64,000 bases of DNA from Escarpia spicata (Eukaryota; Annelida; Polychaeta; Sabellida; Siboglinidae). The stretch lies in NCBI GenBank assembly GCA_963995525.1, contig OZ023210.1, positions 28,366,439 through 28,430,438 of the forward strand, written 5' to 3'. This document shows positions 1 through 13,138 of the stretch, piece after piece. Within the stretch, counting starts at the first letter, position 1; the number at the start of each line of letters is the position of its first letter. A model generated the notes under the pieces. It worked only from the letters and a program-made list of their open reading frames with translations, ran no database searches and was not told the DNA's origin. The translations under genes were made by a program, and so were the position numbers.

Positions 1-1558
1 GGGCCAAAAAACAGGTAATTTTTCACATTTTGCCTATTTTTTTCAAAAACTGTTTACCCGGTAGTACCGTTTTCTCTCATTTTGCATAGACATTTCATGT
101 GGTAGTGCCACTATACACAATAAATCTGTATTTGATTAAATCATTCTAAGGGCACCAAAGGTCCCATAAAATGCAAAATTTGCTAACTAAATTGTTTACA
201 TCAGGAGAACAGCCCCATAGCTCTATTGACAACTGACTGGCTACACTCCTTCCCTCAACTAATCCCTTTTCCTACAACATCAGTCACATGCAGAGTCTGC
301 ATGTGAGTCTCTGTCTTGCATGGATCATTGGTTGTCTTTTTTCTGTTATTTAAAAAACTGTTCAGTAACTTTTTTTCAAATTTTGCACAGACGTCTGTAG
401 TGTCACTGTACACAATAAATAATATGTGTTTGATTGAATCATTCTACGGGCACCTCAGGGCCTCCCAAAAAACCAAATGTTCACATTTTGTCTGTTTCTG
501 CCTGGACTAGGTTGGCAGAGTGCCAAATGACCCACCCCACTTCACTGACGGTCTTTACCTGCTATTGTTTGATGGAAACTGTGACTAATCTGTAATTGGA
601 TACTGGCAGAGGCTTGTGTCAGACTGTCAACAGACAGCACCCACTAGACCCCTGGATAGTTGCATGTACATTTTAAGCTGTGTCAAACAGTGGGCTGCAA
701 CTAATGTGTAATGGGAATCCCTACTACACATGTAGAACCTGAGGAAATTTAAAACAGCAGTAGACATAATTATCAATGCAATATAAACATATAACCTAGG
801 ATTAAAATAAAATAACTTAGGTACAAAATATTATATAAAGTAAAATAACATAGGTATACTCGAAAAGGTTAAAGCATGTTTAGCCAAAAATTATAAGGAA
901 TAATATTCAGATGTTTTACTATACATGTTGCAGCTATTCCGTCACTCCAGTAATATTAGTATTATGACGTTAGTACTGTTTTTAACTGTCATTACTACTG
1001 TTTTTAAGTCAAAATACATGTTATGCATATGTACAACCACTGGAAATTGGCCTAAATAGCAGAATATTGGGATCAAATTTGACAGTATTTTTTAATAACA
1101 CATTAACTAATATATACAATATTCACGAAAATGGTCTACTCGAATACTTTATTTCCAGGTGTATCTTCCCTGGCATGCATATAGTCTAGAGAGCTACTAA
1201 ACATTTTGTTTAACTTAAACTGGTTCTCATGACCATTTCATTTCTGCTGTTACCAATTACAACATTCCATGCAGCAGATAATAATTTTACATACTCCACA
1301 GTGGTGCCACCTGGGGAATGACTGACAAATCAGTTTGTTCACTAAAAAGTAAATAACTCTAGATGTCTGCCTTTGTGTTTTTTTTCTCAAATACATTGCC
1401 AATTGGAGGTCAGAGGCCAGTGGTTCAAAGATGCATGGTAATATAGAAAGAGGCGAATGAACCCTACCCCCCATGAGGAGATAGACCTACAGTGCTTACA
1501 AAGTTAGCATATTGATATATAGATAAATGTGAAGACACAAGTGTTGTGACTGCTGCAG
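1..1558. other. Intron, no gene seen; imperfect direct repeat
   Basis: AT-rich. Positions about 40-190 and 345-495 are diverged direct copies (both contain acacaataaat and attgaatcattcta-like strings), perhaps remnants of one repeat family. No ASH2L exon was recognised here. Confidence 0.6.
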
Positions 1559-1654
1559 GAGATCATCCCATACATTGAGAAGAACTGGGAGAGTTTGACA
1601 ACACAGTCTCGGCGCGTCAAGAACACGTGGCACACAACCATTGGCAAGACAATG
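1559..1654 (+). CDS. ASH2L: ASH2L exon a (first in window): winged-helix region
   Basis: Acceptor tgctgcag and donor gtaggg flank 96 nt (phase 0 to 0) encoding [11 protein letters not shown] through TIGKTM. This aligns by eye to the IIPFIDKYWE and NIVKTM part of vertebrate ASH2L, in the winged-helix DNA-binding region. I found no earlier exon in positions 1-1558. Confidence 0.85.
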
Positions 1655-4600
1655 GTAGGGATTGTCCTAGCGCTCTGTTGTTGTGGCAGGCTTTTCACTG
1701 TGTCACTGCTTCCCTGGTCACAACCTTGTGGGGAACGATAGCATAGTGGTAAAAGCATGAGATTCTCATTCAAGTTGAACGCCTCTTGTTGCCGGTTCAG
1801 ACCTTGGACAAGTTCTTTCATTCCACATTGCTCTAGTTCACTCAGGTGTATGAATGAACACCTGTGTATAGACAATGGTGGATATTTGTGTACGAATTAG
1901 TAATTGCAGCATGGCTGAATTCTTCCCAGTGTAGTCGAGATGGTGTTCGTTTCAACAGGTCTGCCAGTGAGTGTAGAGCACTCTAAGCAATCCTACTCTT
2001 ACCTAACCTACAGCTTAAGGCCAGATACTCCAGGTGAAATTGTGTTTTTTTTAAATACTCAAAATGTTTTTCTGCCAGATTATGATACCTTTGTGTGCAT
2101 ACTATCAATAAAGTTTACTTCTATGACAATTACATATCTGTAAGTGAGTTTGGCATGCCGATATCGAGTAATCAAATCCATTATGCAATCTTTGATGGCC
2201 ATTTTCTCCCCAAAAAAATTCTCAAATTTCTGCATTTGGAAATGGGATATCCCTGGGAGTAATTATACTATACAAATAAGGTTTTCAGTGTTGCATTCAG
2301 CAGACTCTGTTCTGTGAAATGATCAGACGCTTTTTTAAATCATCAGTAGTTTGAAATATATCATCATGTTTGTTGCCAAAAATGAAGATTTTTTGCACTT
2401 TACAAAAAAATCTTTAAAAATAAAAACAAAATATTAAAAAAAATGCTCTGATCATTTCACAACATAATGTTTACAGAATATGATCTGCAAGAATTATAAT
2501 TATAAATGTGCTCAAAAAAGAGTGGCAGTATTTCAAAATTTACAAATATTTATAGCCATTTTATTTGTTACCATGGAAACAGGGGGTCTGGCCAAAAAAG
2601 TTCAATATATTTTTATTCAGTATGATCTATTCCGTACTTTGGGGGAAAAAATTGCAGTTTGCACAAATAAAAAAAATAATCCCATCTATGCGTCACGTCT
2701 GTCATTACACTAAAAGAGATTATTTCTTTAAACAAAGCTTATAATTCTCACCAGAAATGATTGGGATTGGTATCAAGACACATATCTAAATTAAAGGAAA
2801 TAAAAATAAGGCATTAGCTCAAATCCTTTTTCCATGTGTACACAAAGTTTAACATTGTATGTAACATTTGACAACATTAAACAAATACAGAAAAATACAT
2901 TTGTAGCATAAATTCGATTTTAAGCCCGTCTGTGAAGCACTTCCCGCGGAAAATTTAATTTTAATGAGCTAGGCGATCACGTGGTATCGTGACGTCACTT
3001 ATGACACACACTTGCATCAGACCGACCCTTTCCATGCATTCAGAGCATGTTTACAAGGATAGCTTTTGGGTCGAAATGAGCGTCAGAATGAGTTATTTTT
3101 TGTGTGTGCAATATTCCGACGTAATACAAACACTAGTCATCATAGAGGAACAAGCAGTTATCTTACGGTTCCACATGAATCAAATTTTATTCAAAACAAC
3201 GAATGCGAATGTGCCTACAAGTCGACTAGGTTTCGCCGAGCTTGGGCTCATTTTCAGAATAATTATCGATTGCAACCAACGGGAGATAATCTACACCAAT
3301 AAACATACATAGCAAACAGATATTGTATCCAGCTACAGAAAGTAACGTGTATAATCTCATAATATCACTAGAAAATCGATATATGAAGCAGGAGTTGTAC
3401 AATTTATCATAACAACTTAAATCAGTCAGTTAATTTCTGTTGGTGCCGCTAGCTCAGTTGGTAGACGCGTTGGTTTCTTGCCATTTATTTAACAATAGGG
3501 CGACGCCGGTTCAATCCTGACAGCATGCAAACCATTGATTTTCTTTACACTTTTTTTGTTTATGTTTTCACGAAGTAATATAAACCAAATCATTTAGTAT
3601 ACTATGATGCACTGTTTGTAATTTAGTTTAGTTTTTTTGTAGTAATTATTTCGCCACAAAAATGAAAATATGGTCATTATATATAACAATGTTTCTAAAT
3701 TTTATTTATCCAGACAGATCACAATCTGTATTCACATATATAATTACAATATATTATCGTACAATATATTTACAATTAATAAATTATATATCCATTATAT
3801 TTGTTTGGATAAATAAAATTTAGAAACATTGTTATATAATGACCATATTTTCATTTTTGTAGCGAATAAATAATTACTACAAAAATAAAAATTATTTACA
3901 AACATTGCATTATAGTATAAAACGATTTGGTTTATATTACTTCGTGAAAACATAAAAAAAGTGTAAAGAAAATCAGTGGTTTGCATGCTATCAGGATTGA
4001 ACCGGCATCACCCAATTGTAAAATAAATGACAAGAAACCAACGCGCCTACCCACTGAGCTAGCAGCACCAGCGGAAAGTCTCTGACTGATTTAAGTTGTT
4101 ATGATAAATTGTACAACTCCTTCATATATCGATATTCTAGTGATATATTATGAGATTATACACGTTACGTTATGTAGCTGGATACAAAATATGTTTGCTA
4201 TGTATATTTATTGGTGTAGATTTTCTCCCATTGGTTGCATTCGACATAATTATTCTGAAAACGAGCCCAAGCTCAGAGAAACCTAGTCGACTTGTGTCTT
4301 GTAGGCCCATTCACATTTGTTGTTTTGAATAAAATTTGATTCATGTGGAACCGTAAGATAACTGCTTGTTCCTCTATGATGACTAGTGTTTGTATTATGT
4401 CGGAATATTGCACAATAACTCATTCTGACGCTCGTTTCGACCCAAAAGCTATACTTGTAAACATGTTCTGAATGCATGGAAAGGGTCGGCCTGATGCGAG
4501 TTTGAGTCATAAGTGACGTCACATCTCGGCATCCCGAAAAGCGCGCCAAAAATATGCATATTTGAAAATGTCCGGATGCACTGCATAAAATGTGGAATTT

Positions 4601-7600
4601 CTAATTCATTGAATTTTTTATTTTTTTTGGGCTTGGTGGACATGGAAATAGATAGCAGGATGTAATATAATATGAATTCAAGCAATAGGTGTTTTTATTC
4701 CCTTTAAGGATTTTCATGATTACATTTTTTCTTCAACTATTTCACTGTAGGAAAGGTAATATTCTCCAAAATAATTCTGAGTGCACAACTATAGAAATGC
4801 TTGTATATTGCACAGTATCTGCATGATGAGGCAACAGTATTCACAAAGCAGTATTTATGTGGCTATATCATTAAACAAAATTAAAGTGATATTGTTAAAG
4901 ACAGGATGAATTTGATTGAAATGCTGTTTCATTTAGTTCATGTTGTGGTGTACGCAACATAAGGCAGCACCACAAGATGTATATTGCTCTTGTATTTTAC
5001 ATGTGCAGGTTATGTCATTAATATCAGTACATCTTTTATTTACCCGATGCAGGAATCACTGCATTACACAATGTACATCAGTCATATTGTTGTGTGTATC
5101 ATTTTATCTCAGAATATTGGGCACAGAAAGTATTAACAGGGTTTTGTTTTGAACATTTTTCGCATTGAAAGTGTTGTACAGATTTGGGCTCTACGTTGTT
5201 GACTTCAGATAAAGGACTCTGAGATCTTCCGCTACAAGGAGGACAGTCCGGGCGACATGTACGTCCACCTCATCAGTCAGGTCAGTGACTACAGTCAACA
5301 AGTGCACATGTTTACCATTCTTGTGGATTAAATGGGTCATTGTAGTGCAGCGGTCAGCCTACTGGACTGCCAGTGAGTTTTGTGGGGTTCTAAGCTAAAT
5401 TTGTGTTTTTATTTTTATAAATTATCGCTAGGCCCCCTCTATGGTCATAAACGTTTAGCGGCTGATATTTGATAATAATAACGATACAGTGTTGATTTTA
5501 CATGAAGGCACATGAATAATCAGTGCTAAATTTACATGAAGGCACATGAATAATCAGAGCTAATTTTACATGATGTCACATGAATAATAAGTGCTAATTT
5601 TACATGAAGGCACATGAATAATCAGTGCCAATTTTACATGAATGCGCATGAATAATCAGTGCCAATTTTACATGAAAGCACACGAATAATCAGTGCCAAT
5701 TTTACATGAAGGCACATGAATAATCAGTGCCAATTTTACAAAAACATAATTTTCCATGATGACTGTGTCATAAGTCCATCGACATTGCACATACACATGG
5801 CACTGTGTGTGTGCAGTTGCATTAAGCCATTAATTATTTGGTTAAACTAGACCTATAACCACAGTAGCTCCATATCTGACCCCACCCCATGTTCGCCGCT
5901 CCCAGTCCCAGATATGGGGCAGAGCAAATACCCCCATCCTCTGCAAGGGATAATTTGGTAGTTCATAAATGGCTCAAAGTAGGTGTTTAAGTCAAACGTT
6001 TTCACAAAGTATTTGTACCATATGTTTGACATATTGAAAAACGTCGTTTCTGTGATTGTCATGTAAATGTACAGTGTTGCGACAAATCTATATGAAGAAT
6101 AGTTATATGAAATGTAATGTTGTGACTCCACATTCAACCATAGTTATGTCCTCCCGGATAACTGGACAGATTTGCCAAGAAAAGCAGCCTTATATAGGTA
6201 ACAACAGACAGACAGACAAACATGAGATTTTAAAATTACATTATGATTAAAATGTGAAGTTATTGAGGGACCAACAATGCATGACCAAAATGTTAAATTG
6301 TTCAAGAACCAGCAATCCCAATTTTGTGACTAGTCAGCGGAGGAGAGCATGTAGTATTCACTCTAATGACTAGTCATCGGAGGAGAGCATGTAGTATTCA
6401 CTCTAATGACTAGTCAGCGGAGGAGAGCATGTAGTATTCACTCTAATGACTAGTCAGCGGAGGAGAGCATGTAGTATTCACTCTAATGACTAGTCAGCGG
6501 AGGAGAGCATGTAGTATTCACTCTAATGACTAGTCATCGGAGGAGAGCATGTAGTATTCACTCTAATGACTAGTCAGCGGAGGAGAGCATGTAGTATTCA
6601 CTCTAATGACTAGTCAGCGGAGGAGAGCATGTAGTATTCACTCTAATGACTAGTCAGTGGAGGAGAGCTTGTAGTATTCACTCTAATGAATTCACTGGTC
6701 ACTGATTGTAGGATCTGCGGAAAATTGCACCAAACTACGAGAACCTACAGAAGTTGAGTGGCGCAACCTGCAAGTACAATGACAGCAAGTCATCTTGCGG
6801 CTCCGACAGTGAGTGTCATGTTTCTGTGGACCATTTCACTGAGATAACGAACTCGTGAGGAAAATCCATCGCTAAACATGATCCTTTGTTAAATTTAAGG
6901 TGATGTTGAAAAGGTTAAAGTAATCATTACAAAATGCACTGCTGCTGGCTGGTATGAATGGTCTAACTGGTATGAATGGTCGAATTGGTATGAATGGTCA
7001 AACTGGAATGAATGGTCGAACTGGTATGAATGGCCGAACTGGTATGAATGGTCGAACTGGTATGAATGGTCGAACTGGTATGAATGATCGAACTGGTATG
7101 AATGGTCGAACTGGTATGAATGGTCGAAGTGGTGATTATACTGGGATATCCTGGCATTGCTCTTTAATATGGAGCTTAGGCGTGTGCAGTTTTTCCTGGT
7201 TACAGTCATGACCAGCGGAGTCAGTTTCTAGGACAAAGTACAACTGATTCCGCTAACTTCCATATGTTACATAGAATGTGTGTCTCAGGGGTAGTTAGTA
7301 TAACTGGTTCAGCTAATTTCCATACGTTGCATAGAATGTGTGTTTCGGGGATAGTACAACTGATTCAGCCACCTTCCATACATTACATAGAATGTGTGTC
7401 TCGGGGATAGTACAACTGATTCAGCCAACTTCCATACGTTACATAGAATGTGTGTTTCGGGGATAGTACAACTGATTCAGCCAACTTCCATACGTTACAT
7501 AGAATGTGTGTCTCGGGGATAGTACAACTGATTCAGCCAACTTCCATACGTTACATTGAATGTGTGTCTCGGGGATAGTACAACTGATTCAGCCAACTTC

Positions 7601-10600
7601 CATACGTTACATAGAATGTGTGTCTCCGGGATAGTACAACTGATTCAGCCAACTTCCATACGTTACATAGAATGTGTGTCTCGGGGATAGTACAACTGAT
7701 TCAGCCAACTTCCATACGTTACATAGAATGTGTGTCTCGGGGATAGTACAACTGATTCAGCCAACTTCCATACGTTACATAGAATGTGTGTCTCGGGGAT
7801 AGTACAACTGATTCAGCCAACTTCCATACGTTACATAGAATGTGTGTCTCGGGGATAGTACAACTGATTCAGCCAACTTCCATACGTTTCATAGAATGTG
7901 TGTCTCGGGGATAGTACAACTGATTCAGCCAACTTCCATACGTTACATAGAATGTGTGTCTCGGGGATAGTACAACTGATTCAGCCAACTTCCATACGTT
8001 ACATAGAATGTGTGTCTCGGGGATAGTACAACTGATTCAGCCAACTTCCATACGTTTCATAGAATGTGTGTCTCGGGGATAGTACAACTGATTCAGCCAA
8101 CTTCCATACGTTACATAGAATGTGTGTCTCGGGGATAGTACAACTGATTCAGCCAACTTCCATACGTTACATAGAATGTGTGTCTCGGGGATAGTACAAC
8201 TGATTCAGCCAACTTCCATACGTTACATAGAATGTGTGTCTCGGGGATAGTACAACTGATTCAGCCAACTTCCATACGTTACATAGAATGTGTGTCTCGG
8301 GGATAGTACAACTGATTCAGCCAACTTCCATACGTTACATAGAATGTGTGTCTCGGGGATAGTACAACTGATTCAGCCAACTTCCATACGTTACATAGAA
8401 TGTGTGTCTCGGGGATAGTACAACTGATTCAGCCAACTTCCATACGTTACATAGAATGTGTGTCTCGGGGATAGTACAACTAATTCAGCCAACTTCCATA
8501 CGTTACATAGAATGTGTGTCTCAGGGATAGTACAACTAATTCAGCCAACTTCCATACGTTACATAGAATGTGTGTCTCAGGGATAGTACAACTAATTCAG
8601 CCAACTTCCATACGTTACATAGAATGTGTGTCTCGGGGATAGTACAACTGATTCAGCCAACTTCCATACGTTACATAGAATGTGTGTTTCGGGGATGGTA
8701 CAACTAATTCAGCCAACTTCCAATGTCTTCCATACGTTACATAGAATGTGTGTCTCAGGGATAGTCAACTACCACCCACTGGTTGCGAGGATGATGAAAT
8801 GTAATATGGCATGTTGCAGGTAAGACACGAGGAACAAAGAGGAAGGCTGTCGGTGATGTATCAAGTGGTGTCGTCAAACAGAAGAGGAGGTGGGTATTTC
8901 TACTAACAGCTGTCATCAGCTGATGACAAACATCATCGCCACTAGCTGTCACTAATGAGTTGTGGTGCCTCAGTTAATTTTTGGAGTCAGTATTACAACA
9001 ATGTTTTACTTTTATGTTTGACATTGTGCAATGTTGCTGTTGCATTTAGTGGTCTGACTTTGTAGTTTAACCCTCTCATGGTCAGAACGCCCGAATCAAC
9101 CCGACTCCCACTCATGGCCAGAATGCCTGAATACGCCCGAATACAGGGGCACATTTAAACTGGTACCGCAAAACAGTGTTATCCAATAACGGCAATTTAT
9201 TTCAGCAGTTAGTATATAATAATATTGAAGTTTCACTGGGAAGCATCAAAAGTGCTAAATGATGGCGATTTCCGTGGCTAAACAGCGCCAACCACCACAC
9301 GGTTTTGTAGTCGAACGCAGGCGATTTCTATGATTAAATGCTAACTTTTGAGCGGTCTATTTTGTTGTAAAGAACTATTAATGCGCCGCGCAACGAAGCG
9401 GGTGGTGTTTTTTAGCTTTGATGTAATTCTCGACATTGTAATTTATGTCGAACTCCAATAATTCGGACTTTGATGGGATTTTCGAATCGAGTTTATAACG
9501 AACGCTGCCATCGAAGAGGAATGTTTTGCACATTGATTACGCATTTAAAATATAACACCAACTTAATAGTTCAGACGGGATGACGGCTATTATCACAAAG
9601 AACGCCATTTTGAAAATATATGCACTCTAAAAAACTGAAATTATTTCAGTTTTATTTACCGTAGACATTTAATTAGTTTTCCATTCTGTAGCATAGTAAT
9701 TTATGAACATTTCATACGCAGCATGTAACCGCTAATTATTAATGAAAAATATTAAAAAGATGAATTATTGAAAACAATTTAAGTATTTAATTTTTGTCAA
9801 ACTTTAGCAATTCAATTTTGGGTAATAAATTGACATATATGTCACATACTTGGTCAGTTACACCAGGAATTAGTTCTTCAGATGTAGTGAACATTTTATT
9901 TGAATCGGATCAAAAATTATTTATTTATTTGCATTCAATATACAAACCGAATATATCACATGATTCACTCACAGCACATTCTCTCGATTTAATAGGAAGG
10001 CACATATTTCCATTAATTTGGCCTTGAGAGGGTTAGTGTGAATTGTGAAAATGGTCAAAGCATCCAATGGTCCAAATCTGCAGAGGTGTTCCATGTTTTT
10101 TTTAATAAAAAAAGTTTGTTATCCCAATTGTCTGTATTTCTTAATATTGGAAGATTATAAAAACAACTGCTTGTGATTGTGTCTAAAAGCTGTATATCAG
10201 TTGACCCTTCAATGTAAAAACACTAGGCATTTGTGATACAGAATATATTGCTAGGAGTCTATTTGTGGTTTATATTCTTGTTTATAATCGTTTTGTTTTA
10301 ATTTGAAAATTGTATAGAAGGCTCAACCTTACTAACTTTTATAACAAATAATTCCCCGATTGACGTTCATTTCATAAATGAAATCTGCAGCATACTTCAT
10401 GCATGGATTGTTAATTGAGGCAGAGGAAATCATAGGACATAGTCACTCAGATGTAGAATGTTAGACAGTCAGTCGAAGGGACGGTTTCAAATCCACCAAC
10501 TGCCTTTTCGAAACTCAGGCAGTTTGTTCATCCCACTTTGATTGTGTCTTTCTGAAGAAGCAGTCAAAGTGTTGGTCCCTTCTGCCTCATTTCAGGGAAG

Positions 10601-13077
10601 TAAAACATCCTACAGGGAAATTGAAAAAAACCATCATTGCTCTTATATTATAGTGAGCACCATGTGGGCCTGATCTAGGTGGATATTTACAGGCACAGTA
10701 AAGCTGGTTCAAGTAATATTTTGTATACTTCTGTAAAAGTAACTGGGAAAATGCAGCTCATGCAGTGAAAAATGTACTTGAAGTATGGGTAAAAAGTAAA
10801 TAATTGTACTTGAAGTAAACATAAAAGTACTTTACACAGAATTGTGACTGGCAGACATACGTAAGTGCATTCTCTTAGCAACATTTTGTAAATAATTATA
10901 CTAAAAACCAAAACGAACATTTTATTTAATTCAGATGTTCTGCAAAATAAACTATACTAGCTTTTTTAATGAAACGGTCAATTAGAAAATACCATTGTTT
11001 GTTGAACAATTTTACCACAGAAATAATGGATTCTTTATCAAATCTGGACAGTACACATAACTATACATCGTTACAAGTAAACATGCATCTATAAAATTGT
11101 ACATCATTATTCATGGTAAGCAAAAACTAAACTAACAACGAAATTATACTTGTTACATACCGGCTGTGAACCACACATTACATCACGCTCTAAAACAAAC
11201 AGTAAATCCTGTGCATTAACCACATTGTGTTTGCCCGTGCAGTGAGATGGCCGCTGCATCGAAGCTGTCAGTGTTTGGCTACCCCCTGGAGCATCCGTTC
11301 AACAAGGATGGCTACAGATACATCCTGGCTGAGCCCGACCCTCACGCACCCAACAGACAGGCCTTTGACGAGAGCATAGAGTGGGCAGGCAAACCCATAC
11401 CTGGCTACCTGTACCGCATATTCCTTTGCAACGACGTCCTACTTGCTCTGCACGACAGAGGTATAATATATCTGACTGTAATCAAGCTAGCATATGTGTG
11501 TATATGTCAGTGCGTGCATGTGCGTGCGTGTGAGTGTTAGTGTTTTGCTCCTAGATGTCTTGTAGTTCATCTAAGACTCACTGAAAGAAAACTAATGGTT
11601 TTAATTTGTCAAAATTTGCCATGTGCTAAGGGTTCATACTGGATGTTAGGCGATTGTTTGCAACATTATACATGTTTTCTACGATTGTTCAAAATTGCAT
11701 AAACCATCCACCAATCAGATTTTATTGTTTGATGTTTAGCTCCCCAGTTGAAGATCAGTGATGACCGAGTGACTGTTTCTGGAGACAAGGGCTACTGCAT
11801 GGTCCGAGCCACTCACGGTAAGAATGACCTAGGGTTTTCAGCTTGTCAGAGAAAGATGGGAAGAGTGAACGAATTGAGTGGTGAGCCACTCTCCAGAGGA
11901 CGCTACTGACTTTACATTTGACTTACCATGAAAGGTTGGCTTAGTGTGCCTTACCTGGTGACAGCAGAAATGAAAGGAAGGAGATTTAATGTTGACAACT
12001 GCTGCACTTGACGGGTGTAACCATCGGAAACGTGAGGGTTTTCCCCAACACACATGCCAGAAACTTGGGGGTGACCTTTGATTCCAATATGTCCCTTGAG
12101 AGACACGTATCAAACATTTTCAGAAATGTGTATTACCACGTCCATAGCACCAGATGAATTAGTCGGTACTTAGACAGAGAACACATGAAACAACTTGTGC
12201 ATGCACTAGTCATTTTGCGAATTGATTGCTGCAATAGTCTTCTTAATGGATTGCCAGCGACAGTAATTGAGAAACTACAACGTGTCCAAAATGCATGTGC
12301 TCGTATCATAACGATGCGGTCGAAACGAGACCGTGTCACGCCCATGCCCTTGCTTGCTTGCTGGCTTCCTGTGAAGAGTTGCATTACTTTCAAGACTTTA
12401 CTTCTCACTTTTAAATGCCTTCATGGGCGTACCTCCATATCTATCAGCACTTCTCTCTCCATATCACCCGACACACTGTCTATGCTTCCCCGCACTAAAC
12501 TCGGCGAACAAGCATTCTCTTGTGCAGCTCCAAGAGCATGGAAATAACTACCACTCACAAGTGGCACATTCAATGAGCGATGATTGTAATTATTAATACC
12601 TTTATTTTAATTAATTTAATATTATAATTAATTTATTATATTGTTTTAATAGCTTGCATACTTGTGTTTATTTATTTATTTTAAGGCAGCATAGTTGATT
12701 TTAGTAGTAATTGCATATGTTGTAGCACATTAGTATTTTAAAATATATATTGTATGACATGTTATTTTTTATTTTTTTGATAACCACTGTATAGCACCCC
12801 AGAACAATTATTTGGATGGGACGCTATAAAAGAAATTAATGATTACTATTATTATTACTTGGATTGTTACTCCTTGAATGGGTGAATGCTAGTACATGTA
12901 CCACCACATTGTATATAAATACAATATATACACTGTGTATATATATATAATTTAAACTTGTTACCGTTTAATGCATCATATTTAATTAATTGCTTGTCTT
13001 TGCCGGGAAATGTAACATAGATGTTATAAATAAGATTGGCAAAAGTATAAATTAATTGCATGTAGACATTTTTGATG

Positions 13078-13138
<61 letters not shown>

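Larger units (their letters stand above)
2991..4522. mobile_element. Foldback (long inverted repeat) element, 1.5 kb
   Basis: Arms of about 720 bp (2991-3712 and 3806-4522) are near-perfect inverted copies around an AT-rich loop of about 93 bp. Outer tips share the palindrome tgacgtca followed by cttatgac. Each arm contains a tRNA-like segment (see separate entries). No transposase coding. It resembles a foldback or MITE-like structure, or two inverted copies of a tRNA-headed SINE-like element. Confidence 0.8.

Noticed and set aside
3441..4072. Functional tRNA genes
   Set aside because: A and B boxes are present but no full cloverleaf forms, and the two segments belong to a foldback repeat.
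6895..7211. MNGRTG and FDHSYQ repeat frames
   Set aside because: 18-bp minisatellite in an ASH2L intron; frames open only because 18 is a multiple of 3.
6331..8790. CRISPR array
   Set aside because: Contiguous tandem minisatellites without unique spacers, in an animal intron.
11247..11540. 97-codon frame starting at the internal ATG of ASH2L exon e
   Set aside because: It runs through the exon donor into intron; the real coding part ends at 11460.
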